A DNA stretch of 64,000 nucleotides. Source: an uncultured Paracoccaceae bacterium. Lineage in GTDB: Bacteria > Pseudomonadota > Alphaproteobacteria > Rhodobacterales > Rhodobacteraceae. The notes below the pieces were generated by a model, which searched no databases, was not told the origin of the DNA, and saw only the letters and a list, made by a program, of their open reading frames with translations. The stretch spans positions 412,523-476,522 of the forward strand of contig CANMQX010000005.1 in the NCBI GenBank assembly GCA_947500135.1. Direction: 5' to 3'. The stretch's first letter is position 1. Each line of letters starts with the position of its first letter. The position numbers and the translations under genes were made by a program. Below, piece after piece: positions 52,595 to 60,553 of the stretch.

Positions 52595-54025
52595 ATGCGA
52601 CAATCAACAATTGGCATCATTTCGGGGGTGACGCTCGCTTCACTGGTCGCCTGCGGTGGCACGACCGCAAAGCTATTGGCCGAACTGGGCATATTGGAAG
52701 GTGTTTGGGTCAGCGATGGCTACGGCTATGTCATCGACGTCAGACAAGATAATCAGGAACTGTACCACCTCGCAGGTGATACCTGCATTCTGGATTACAA
52801 TGCGAGTTCAGAGCTGGACATGTTTCTGACTTCAGACACTGTTCATCCGTCAAAAACAGAGGATGTGTTTGATTTCGGCGTCACCTACGAACCGCACCGA
52901 ACGGTCTTTACCCGTCAAGCGTCGCTTCCTGACGCTTGCCTGTCACCCGCTACCGACACGACCGAGGGGAACTTTCAGGCATTTGCTGATGTTTTTGCAG
53001 CCCATTACGCCTTTTTCGACCTCTACGACGTGAATTGGGATCATCAGGTAGAAACCGCAAGACAAAGCCTTTCACCTGAAATGACAGATGCAGCGTTGTT
53101 TCAACTGTTTGCCGAAATGATTGCGCCATTAAAGGACGGCCATCTGGAACTTGATGCCGAGATTGACGGGGTCAATTACAATGCTGCGCCAAAGACAACG
53201 CCGCTGAGCCGTGGCGTGGCCCGACGGGCGGCGGCGCTTGGCATAAGTGAGGACGCAGTCTTTCTTGAGCAACTGGAAGCCTATTGGGTTAATGGTATCA
53301 ATGAGCAGATATTGCAGGGTACTGGCACCCAAGCGGCAGGCGGCAAGATCCAATATGGTCTGATCGATGGCAATATCGGCTATATTGCCGTTCTGATGCT
53401 GACGGGCTTTGCCGAACCTGGGACCCTGTCGATCCCGGACGATCCTGACAACGAAAATGAGTACAGGATCGTGAACGAGGTCATGGATGACATCATGACA
53501 GACTTCGCCGATGCAGGCGTCGAGGCGGTCATCATTGATGCTAGTGTGAACTTTGGCGGTCATGATTATCTGGGGCGCGAAATCGCTGCCCGCTTTGCTG
53601 ACCAAAAGCGTCTTGTGCTCACAAAACAAGCCTCTGATGCGCAGCATACCGCCGCGACACCCGTCTATATCGCACCCACCGGGCGCCCCTCATTCAGTGG
53701 CCCCGTCTATCTGATGACCACACAATCGACGGTGAGCGCGGGCGAAATCATGACACTTGCCTTGCGCGCCTTGCCGCAGGTCACCCATGTCGGGCAGCCG
53801 ACACAAGGCGCGTTATCGGATATCCTTTACAAGTCACTTCCCAACGGGTGGGAGATCGGGATGTCCAACGAGGTCTATTACGATCCCGACGGCATATTGT
53901 GGGAAGGCCGCGGCATTGCCCCGGAACGCCCGATCGACATCTTCTCGGAAACCGACCTCGTCAGCCGCCACCCTGCCGCTGTGCAGGAACTCAGCGCGCA
54001 TATCCGGGTCAGTCATTTGCGCTGA
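52595..54025 (+). CDS. S41-family peptidase-like lipoprotein
   Basis: A 476-residue lipoprotein (lipobox SLVACGG, Cys at about 20). A beta-rich N-terminal domain (about 25-120) precedes a tail-specific-protease (S41) domain. The catalytic serine is in TTQSTVSAGEIMTLALRALP; INEQILQGTG and YIAVLMLTGF are the other core marks. No PDZ domain is visible between them. The expected lysine, in the family's later K-containing segment, cannot be picked with certainty (DILYKSLPNG is a candidate), so activity is likely but not sure. Confidence 0.82.
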   Translation: MRQSTIGIISGVTLASLVACGGTTAKLLAELGILEGVWVSDGYGYVIDVRQDNQELYHLAGDTCILDYNASSELDMFLTSDTVHPSKTEDVFDFGVTYEPHRTVFTRQASLPDACLSPATDTTEGNFQAFADVFAAHYAFFDLYDVNWDHQVETARQSLSPEMTDAALFQLFAEMIAPLKDGHLELDAEIDGVNYNAAPKTTPLSRGVARRAAALGISEDAVFLEQLEAYWVNGINEQILQGTGTQAAGGKIQYGLIDGNIGYIAVLMLTGFAEPGTLSIPDDPDNENEYRIVNEVMDDIMTDFADAGVEAVIIDASVNFGGHDYLGREIAARFADQKRLVLTKQASDAQHTAATPVYIAPTGRPSFSGPVYLMTTQSTVSAGEIMTLALRALPQVTHVGQPTQGALSDILYKSLPNGWEIGMSNEVYYDPDGILWEGRGIAPERPIDIFSETDLVSRHPAAVQELSAHIRVSHLR

Positions 54026-54134
54026 AAATGATGTGCCGGTCGCGAAAAAGTCTACACAACTTCTTGCGGTGCCCATCACCATCAACATGCACGACCTGCA
54101 GGATGTGACCACGGGGTCGGTGGATCCGGGTAGA

Positions 54135-54162
54135 CATATCGCTGGTTTTCATCAGCGATATG
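54135..54162. repeat. Hairpin upstream of the IS481 remnant
   Basis: Arms CATATCGCTG (54135-54144) and CAGCGATATG (54153-54162) around an eight-base loop. It lies just before the surviving transposase sequence, so it may be part of the mobile-element remnant or its breakpoint. Confidence 0.4.
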
Positions 54163-54178
54163 CATTCCAACCATTTTC

Positions 54179-54532
54179 GAGCAACCCCGGAACCGCAATA
54201 GCGCCACGTTCCGAAAGATGAGGTTCGATCTGATCTGCGATGCGAATGGGATAGACCACCGCCTGACCAAGCCAAATCATCCTTGGACCAACGGTCAGGT
54301 GGAACGAATGAACCGCACGATCAAGGATGCCACGGTCAAGCGACATCACTACGACAACCACGATCAGCTTCGCAGTCACCTCGCGGATTTTCTGGATGCC
54401 TACAACCTTGCAAGGCGTTTGAAGACGCCGAACGGCCTCACGCCCTACGAATACACCTGCAAAATCTGGACATCAGAGCCAGATCGATTCATCTTAAGTC
54501 CGATCCACCAGATGCCGGGACTGAACAACTAG
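54179..54532 (+). pseudogene. Truncated IS481-family transposase
   Basis: The C-terminal end of an IS481-type DDE transposase. The frame reads EQPRNRNSATFRKMRFDLIC, then HRLTKPNHPWTNGQVERMNRTIKDATVKR (the conserved NGQ.ER catalytic-Glu region) and YNLARRLKTPNGLTPYEYTCKIWTSEPDRF. The N-terminal HTH and most of the rve domain are missing, so it is inactive; in-frame coding starts around 54179, ATG at 54218. It lies at the boundary between the lipoprotein genes and the glycan island. Confidence 0.85.
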
Positions 54533-54762
54533 GGCCGATCCCGAGCCTTACGGCGCTCTTTTTGACCGAACACTTCTCTCAGCGACCTGCGCTATTGTTT
54601 CAACTTTGAACTCTTCTATGTGTCAAATTTTGCCTGGCGCCCGCATCTTCCCGTGCTTAAAATTGATTAAGAAAAACTTCTGCAAAAAAAGACCTCCTCA
54701 AACTCACTTCATACGACAGACAGCGATCAAAACGCTGGTCATGTCTGTGGAGTCTGCCAAGT

Positions 54763-55689
54763 CTAACGCGACAGTGATTTTCGCAATTTAGATAAGCCTT
54801 TGCTCTTCTCTTTCGTTGGCTTGTCCGATGTTTCGCGTAGCAGCTGGGCTCTCTTGGAACGAAGATCAGCTTCGAAAGCGAATTTGGTTTTATCACCCGC
54901 ACGCAGATACTTCGCCGTGTGTTCTGGCGTAAAAAGTGGCGTATCTGCAATAGGCGCCATCGATGCTGCCTGGCGGAAGATCCCCTTCATCATTTGCCAA
55001 ACCTGCGTCTTTCGAAGTTCGTCGGGGCTAAGAAGCTCAACACGTTTGATAAAAAAGGCGTTGAACTCGATAGCGGCGCCTTCGAACCGTCCCTGCTGCT
55101 TTAGGGAAATAAGTTCAAACCCTTTGTCAAATAGCAGTTGATATATGTCAGAAACGAGCCCTTGATCCTTATAGAGCGGCAGCAAATGCACTTCTAACTC
55201 GATACAAAGTGCTTCTCTGATATGCGGCCCCATTCCCTGCAAGACCGAAAATTCAAACCCCTGCGTGTCAATCTTCAGGAATTCAATTGACGGCAATTCG
55301 AGTTCAGAGACGATGTCATCATAGCGGCGCAGCTCAATTTCAATCTCCTTCTCAACCTCGAACCACGACCTGATTGGGTAAAAAGCAAGAACACCCATAT
55401 TAGGCTCAAGAACCGACGAACAACCTGCCTCTCGTGTCACATGCAGTGTCGCTGACCCATTTTCAGCGCCAAGCCCATATTCTGAGATGATCGCTGTGGG
55501 ATATTTTTCACGCAGCGCAGCGGCCGCCACCGGTTCGGGTTCAAAGCCGACCCAATGTAGCTTCCCCATGTCATACAACAGGTCAAAATCGTCTGACAGT
55601 TTTCCTCTTGCACCAACGTCGCACAGAACGAAATCCGTTTCGCTTGCATTAAGATGATTCAATGCAGCTTCTAAGAATGCTCGGTTCAA
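54763..55689 (-). CDS. FkbM-family methyltransferase
   Basis: A 308-residue protein. FkbM-type motifs: FVLCDVGARGKLSDDF (SAM motif I-like) and LPSIEFLKIDTQGFEFSVLQG, the family's most conserved stretch. Methylation would be on an oxygen of a sugar or a lipid head. A basic lysine/serine-rich tail follows. It is divergent from the HAD gene, with the shared 258-base region holding two structured elements. Confidence 0.88.
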   Translation of the reverse strand: MNRAFLEAALNHLNASETDFVLCDVGARGKLSDDFDLLYDMGKLHWVGFEPEPVAAAALREKYPTAIISEYGLGAENGSATLHVTREAGCSSVLEPNMGVLAFYPIRSWFEVEKEIEIELRRYDDIVSELELPSIEFLKIDTQGFEFSVLQGMGPHIREALCIELEVHLLPLYKDQGLVSDIYQLLFDKGFELISLKQQGRFEGAAIEFNAFFIKRVELLSPDELRKTQVWQMMKGIFRQAASMAPIADTPLFTPEHTAKYLRAGDKTKFAFEADLRSKRAQLLRETSDKPTKEKSKGLSKLRKSLSR

Positions 55690-55736
55690 TTCGGTACTCC
55701 GGTAGGGTGATTGGCGTACAGAATGTCACAACACGC

Positions 55737-55756
55737 TGCACAACTAGCGTTGTGCA
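55737..55756. promoter_or_regulatory. 20-base palindrome in the FkbM/HAD divergent region
   Basis: A perfect 8-bp inverted repeat, TGCACAAC (55737-55744) and GTTGTGCA (55749-55756) around TAGC. It lies about 50 bases upstream of the FkbM start, so an operator for either or both divergent genes is likely. A degenerate extra copy of the half-site (CACAACACG) precedes it. Confidence 0.55.
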
Positions 55757-55831
55757 GACATAACTTTCTGATGCTCGATCGTCTAGCAGAATTGATCGCG
55801 CTCCTGTCTGTTGGTGTCCATTTGCGCGATG

Positions 55832-55873
55832 GATTATGATGTAAGAGACGCACGCGATGCGTCTCTCATAATC
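55832..55873 (+). other. Long stem-loop in the leader of the HAD gene
   Basis: A 16-bp interrupted stem. GATTATG (55832-55838) pairs with CATAATC (55867-55873), then a five-base bulge on the left side (55839-55843), then AGAGACGCA (55844-55852) with TGCGTCTCT (55858-55866), loop CGCGA. No T run follows, so it is not a simple terminator. It ends 74 bases before the HAD gene's start and may regulate its mRNA. Confidence 0.55.
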
Positions 55874-55947
55874 AGGCCCCAAGGGGAGTGACACTTGCGA
55901 TCTAAATCGGATAGGTAGTCACAACCGGCTCTTTTGAACAGGGTGGT

Positions 55948-56346
55948 ATGCGTCCGGGAGAGCTTATTTTGAAGCGCCTTGTTATTGATCTTGATCACAC
56001 AATCACCTCGGGTGATAACGCAGACTATACAGAGGTTTCACCGCGCCCGTCTGTTGTAACCCGGCTAAGGGAGTACAAGGCTTCCGGGTTCGAGATTGTC
56101 ATTCATACCAGTCGGAATATGCGAACCTACGAAGGTAACATTGGCAAGATCGTTGCACATACGACGCCAACGATCATCGCTTGGCTTCAACGACATGACG
56201 TACCATTTGATGAAATTTGGGTCGGCAAGCCCTGGTGCGGAACCGAAGGATTTTACGTCGATGACAAAGCGATCCGACCCGATGAATTTGAAAAGCTCTC
56301 ATATGAAGAAATCAAACGTCTTACGTCCTCAAAACGCGAGACATAG
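55948..56346 (+). CDS. HAD-family phosphatase of the capsule-biosynthesis type
   Basis: A 132-residue small HAD phosphatase without a cap domain. VIDLDHTITSGDN is motif I, FEIVIHTSRNMRTY is motif II, GKPWCGTEGFYVDDKAI contains the motif III/IV residues. This layout (TSRNMRTYEGNIGKI) is that of phosphatases found in capsule loci next to nucleotidyltransferases. The ATG at 55948 is used; TTG at 55969 is an alternative. The next gene begins two bases after its stop. Confidence 0.84.
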   Translation: MRPGELILKRLVIDLDHTITSGDNADYTEVSPRPSVVTRLREYKASGFEIVIHTSRNMRTYEGNIGKIVAHTTPTIIAWLQRHDVPFDEIWVGKPWCGTEGFYVDDKAIRPDEFEKLSYEEIKRLTSSKRET

Positions 56347-56348
56347 CT

Positions 56349-57986
56349 GTGTCACGACCTAATTTTGTCATTCTTTCCGGTGCCTTCGCATCGTCCGGCT
56401 TGATTGCCGAATTTGGACGACTACCCCCTGCGATGCTGCCAATCGGCAATGCAAAACTCTACGAGCACCAGATCGACTTCGCCTTGCGGGCCGCCAATGA
56501 TCCACAAATCACATTGTCGCTCCCGGTCAATCATGAACTGGACACGTTTGATCACCACAAGCTGGCGCGGCTGGGCGTCAAGGTCGTAAAGGTTGATCCT
56601 GCGCTGACTTTAAGCCAATCGCTTGCTTGCGTGCTAGAAGCAATTGATGCGCGCGGGCCTTTGCAGTTGCTTCACGGCGATACCCTTTTGTCAGGGGCGG
56701 ATTTCGGTCAGCCAGATAGTTTTGCGGTTAAACGAACAGCAGATTATTACAACTGGGGCGAAGTCATAGAGGAGGCAGACGGCTTCCGTCTCAAGACCAG
56801 CTTCGGCGACGGTGTGCGCAGGCGCAGGGTGCTTTGTGGGTACTTCAATCTGTCGGACGCAAATACGTTAAGATCGGTTCTTGAACCCGATGTGACATTT
56901 TTGGGCGCGCTGAATGCCTACAAGGCAAAAAAGCCAACCAAACTCCTTGAGGCGGATCGCTGGTTCGATTTTGGTCATGTGAATCTTTATTATCAAGCCC
57001 GCCGTGATCTGCTCGTGACCAGAGCGCATAACAGCATTCGCTGCGAAGAAAACCGCTTGATCAAGTCAAGCGAAAATCGGGCCAAGATGATGGCTGAGGC
57101 GCATTGGTACCAGACCGTTCCAACCTCGCTTCGGACCTATCTTCCAAACTATTTGGGTAGTCGGGACGTTACACATCGCGATGTGCTATGGCGGGAATAC
57201 GATCTTGAATATCTGTTCCTGCCCAATCTGGCAGATCTGGCGGTTTATGGGGCGCTTCCAGTCTATCAATGGCGCATGATCTGCAACAAATGTCTTGATT
57301 GCTTGACGAAATTTGACGCAATCGAACCGGGGCCTGACAATTCTGAGGGGACACCTGATTTCAGGGAAGCCCATTTTGACTTCTTGGTCCGTCGCAAGAC
57401 ATTGTCTCGGCTAAACATGTTCAAAGTGGCCAGCGGCTTCGATGGTGAACGACCTCTCTTTTTGAACGGCAACGCTCTGCCATGTCTGGACGACATGGTC
57501 ACGCAACTCATCAGTCAAATACGCCCAACTGGCGCGCAGGATGTGCGGATGTGGCATGGCGATTTCTTCTTTGGAAATATCCTTTACGACGGGCGATCAA
57601 GAGGGATCAAGCTTGTAGATCCACGCGGGGAAAGCCTTGATGGCGTCGCTGGAATATTTGGTGACAAGCGCTATGATCGGGCAAAACTGTTACACTCTTT
57701 GATCGGTCAGTATGACCATATTATTGCCAATCGTGCTCGCTTTAGCCAACCGACCGAAGGTGTATTTGAATTGACCTTCCCTCCGGCTTGTTTCGGCCCT
57801 GAGACAGCAGCCGTTGTCGCCGGGATGACAGTTGGCACAGAGCCGCTCATGACAGCAGAGACACTAGCATTGACGGCCTTGCTGTTTTTTTCGATGCTCC
57901 CGCTGCATGCTGAGGATTCACACCGTCAGTTGGTTATGTTGGCGAATGGTGCTCGGCTTTATCAGCTCTCACAGAACTTTGGCTGA
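56349..57986 (+). CDS. Nucleotidyltransferase-kinase fusion (LicC-LicA-like architecture)
   Basis: A 545-residue fusion. Residues 1-245 are a sugar/alcohol-phosphate nucleotidyltransferase-like domain: LPPAMLPIGNAKLYEHQIDFA, GD at 110-111 (LHGDTLL), and RWFDFGHVNLYYQARRDLL; the N-terminal GxGxRx loop is degenerate (SGAFASSGLI). Residues about 290-500 are an APH/choline-kinase-like phosphotransferase: VRMWHGDFFFGNILYD (HGD 403-405, N410) and KLVDPRG (D424). The order resembles LicC-LicA (CDP-choline) fusions, but the real substrate is unknown. It starts with GTG. Confidence 0.8.
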   Translation: MSRPNFVILSGAFASSGLIAEFGRLPPAMLPIGNAKLYEHQIDFALRAANDPQITLSLPVNHELDTFDHHKLARLGVKVVKVDPALTLSQSLACVLEAIDARGPLQLLHGDTLLSGADFGQPDSFAVKRTADYYNWGEVIEEADGFRLKTSFGDGVRRRRVLCGYFNLSDANTLRSVLEPDVTFLGALNAYKAKKPTKLLEADRWFDFGHVNLYYQARRDLLVTRAHNSIRCEENRLIKSSENRAKMMAEAHWYQTVPTSLRTYLPNYLGSRDVTHRDVLWREYDLEYLFLPNLADLAVYGALPVYQWRMICNKCLDCLTKFDAIEPGPDNSEGTPDFREAHFDFLVRRKTLSRLNMFKVASGFDGERPLFLNGNALPCLDDMVTQLISQIRPTGAQDVRMWHGDFFFGNILYDGRSRGIKLVDPRGESLDGVAGIFGDKRYDRAKLLHSLIGQYDHIIANRARFSQPTEGVFELTFPPACFGPETAAVVAGMTVGTEPLMTAETLALTALLFFSMLPLHAEDSHRQLVMLANGARLYQLSQNFG

Positions 57987-57998
57987 CAGGACCACTGA

Positions 57999-60410
57999 AT
58001 GATCATTTTTCCAATGGTAGGCGCCAGCAGCCGGTTTTCTTCGGCAGGTTACACGCTACCGAAGTTTATGCTGCAAATACTTGGTATTAGTATCTTCCAG
58101 CATATTGTGAAGCAGTTTGTTGAGTTGAACACCAAGGATGATTTTGTTTTTGTGTTACGTGCCGACGCCTTCGCGGAAAACTTTGTTCGCGCGGAATGTG
58201 CAGCTGCAGGGCTTTCCCAAAACCGACTAAAAATCATCGTGGTATCAGAAATGACCCGCGGCCAGGCAGAAACCGTCCTGCTGGCGCTTGACGATCTTAC
58301 GCCGCCATCGGACGAACAGATCACGATTTTCAACATTGATACCATACGCCTGCCAAAGCCTCTTCCAGACCTATCGCAATGGCCCCAATGCGATGGGTAT
58401 GTCGAACTATTCCTGGGAGAGGGCGAGCATTGGTCATTTGTTGATCCAGTAGACCCAGACGCCGTCCGTACCGGAACCGTGAGCGCGGCCCGTTCGGTTG
58501 CAGAAAAGAAGAGAATCTCTGATTTCTGCTCCGACGGTTTGTATATTTTTCGCAACGCCGAGGTGTTTCGGGACAGTTATCGGAAATGCCTGTCCGGCAT
58601 GCCGCAGGACGCAGAAATATATGTCGCGCCATTATATCAGGAATTGATCGATCAGGGGCGGGAAGTGGGTTGCGGTTTGATCGAAACAACGGATCTGCAT
58701 TTTGCAGGAACGCCCGAAGAATACGAAGCGCTCGTCGCACAAGAAGCCCCAACCGGCCTGAATACATCGGCTGACCATGTCGCCCAGACGATCATTGACA
58801 CGACAATGAGCGGCGTGACGCAAACCGGATATCTGTCGATATTGGCCCTTCTCACACGCCACGCCGATCTGATCGGGGAACCGAAGGTGACCCAAGCTGT
58901 AACGATCTTCTTGACGCATTATGCACAGTTCAAACGGTTTGTGGGCTACGCATTCTTGTCTCACCCGAAACATGAAAGCGTTGTGCAATACCAAGCAGCG
59001 CGAAAGCCCCTGGAGCCGATCGTTTTCCAATGTCTGCGTTCTTTGCTGAAAGAAAACCGGTATAGTAGTGCAGCGGCCAACCTTGCTGGCTTTGCATTAT
59101 TGAACTGTGATGCAGACAGCATACGCACGGAATGCAAAATAATCCGGAAAGCCCTGTGCTTTATCGAGTTTCCAACGCATAGCCTGTTGTTTCGTCCACT
59201 GAGCCGACAATTCACGCCAGACGAAGTCTTTAAGCAGTTTTTCACGCTCACACCTGCGGTTCCGACAGTTTCATATCTGTTTGCGCTGCACCTCCTTTCG
59301 ATGTCGCTGAAACGGGGCAGCAAAAAACAGGTTGAAAACTATATAGCCGACACATTGCCTGAACTTGAGGCAAAAGCAGGTGCCCGAAAAGGTGCGCTTG
59401 ATCCCTGCCAGATCGACATGATGAAGGTGCGGTTCAGTACACCAAAACGCTCTGTGCTTGAAAAGATCTCTGCGCGCTTTGCACCAAAACGGTCCGTTGG
59501 CTCACGCCCAAAAGTGGCGCTTCTTCTGTCTGGACAGATGCGCAATTACACCGAAGTTGCGAAATTGTTTCAGGAACCCTGGACAGCAGATTTTGATATC
59601 GATGTCTTCATATCGACATGGAAAGACCGTGGAACGCCGCCCGTCCGCCTGAAAACAGAGCTTCGCGGCTACGACCCTTCAATCCGGCGCACCATTATGG
59701 AAATCACGCGGATCCACGATATTGATCAGGCCACCTTTGAACGGCTCTATCACCGCACAGGCGTACATGAGCCGGTAACGGCTGAAGAACTTGAAAAAGC
59801 GTTTGCAACAAAGTTTGTCGAAATTGATGTTGAAGGTAAAACCACGCCCGAGTTTGGGCACAACCAAGAGCGGATGTTCTATAAAATTTCGTCCGCTTTC
59901 GAAGCAGCAAGGCGCCATGGCCCTTATGATGCCTATCTGCGAATACGTCCTGATCTCCAATTCGGCATCACGGGCAAGCAGATTGCGCCTTTGATCTACG
60001 ACGTGATCGGCATGGAACCAAAAGTTATCGTGAAAAACGTCCCTCTTTATGAGTCACAGGTCCCGTTTGTGGATGATAATTTTTGTATCGCAAATACGGG
60101 CGGAATAAACATTTACCGAGGCACATTTGATGCGTTTCGCTCTACAAATCGTCGTTGTATGGGAAACCCAAAAACGGGTATGTTGAAACCCCACGAAGGA
60201 CTGGCGGCATGGTTGTTACTCAACGGCGTTGAGATTGGATTTCTTCCCAAGGATGAGGATTGGACATACGCCGATAACAGCATCTGCTCAGCAGATGACA
60301 TGATCCGACATCTCGCAAACTTGCCGCAACACGATGTGGACGTTGGCTTCGTGAAAGCCTTGCAAGATGGTTTGCGTCCTTTTAGCTCAGATTCCGTGTC
60401 CCAGAGTTAG
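57999..60410 (+). CDS. 803-residue nucleotidyltransferase / glycosyltransferase fusion
   Basis: A very long protein of three parts. Residues 1-245 are an NTP transferase: MIIFPMVGASSRFSSAGYTLPKFML (G-S-R-F loop and PK), NIDTIRL (metal-binding Asp). Residues about 270-490 are helical with no recognised family. Residues 504-803 are a glycosyltransferase-type domain: KVALLLSGQMRNYTEVAKLF, DFDIDVFISTWKDRG, then YDAYLRIRPDL, typical of a capsule-associated GT-A family. It likely activates and transfers one substituent. Twelve bases follow the fusion gene. Confidence 0.78.
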   Translation: MIIFPMVGASSRFSSAGYTLPKFMLQILGISIFQHIVKQFVELNTKDDFVFVLRADAFAENFVRAECAAAGLSQNRLKIIVVSEMTRGQAETVLLALDDLTPPSDEQITIFNIDTIRLPKPLPDLSQWPQCDGYVELFLGEGEHWSFVDPVDPDAVRTGTVSAARSVAEKKRISDFCSDGLYIFRNAEVFRDSYRKCLSGMPQDAEIYVAPLYQELIDQGREVGCGLIETTDLHFAGTPEEYEALVAQEAPTGLNTSADHVAQTIIDTTMSGVTQTGYLSILALLTRHADLIGEPKVTQAVTIFLTHYAQFKRFVGYAFLSHPKHESVVQYQAARKPLEPIVFQCLRSLLKENRYSSAAANLAGFALLNCDADSIRTECKIIRKALCFIEFPTHSLLFRPLSRQFTPDEVFKQFFTLTPAVPTVSYLFALHLLSMSLKRGSKKQVENYIADTLPELEAKAGARKGALDPCQIDMMKVRFSTPKRSVLEKISARFAPKRSVGSRPKVALLLSGQMRNYTEVAKLFQEPWTADFDIDVFISTWKDRGTPPVRLKTELRGYDPSIRRTIMEITRIHDIDQATFERLYHRTGVHEPVTAEELEKAFATKFVEIDVEGKTTPEFGHNQERMFYKISSAFEAARRHGPYDAYLRIRPDLQFGITGKQIAPLIYDVIGMEPKVIVKNVPLYESQVPFVDDNFCIANTGGINIYRGTFDAFRSTNRRCMGNPKTGMLKPHEGLAAWLLLNGVEIGFLPKDEDWTYADNSICSADDMIRHLANLPQHDVDVGFVKALQDGLRPFSSDSVSQS

Positions 60411-60553
60411 CCCGGCACCGTACGGGCGAAGCATGGTGTTTCCTTTCATTTTGAGAAAAGGTCCGCTTGATCAGGTGCCAAGGACTTGCGCTGCATCGTG
60501 TGGCGGCCACATAAGTCATAGTACATTAGAAGCACCACAAGGGGCCTGAAAAC

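Noticed and set aside
53757..54221. 154-residue frame overlapping the S41 gene end
   Set aside because: Out of frame with both the S41 gene and the transposase remnant; it is basic and unstructured.
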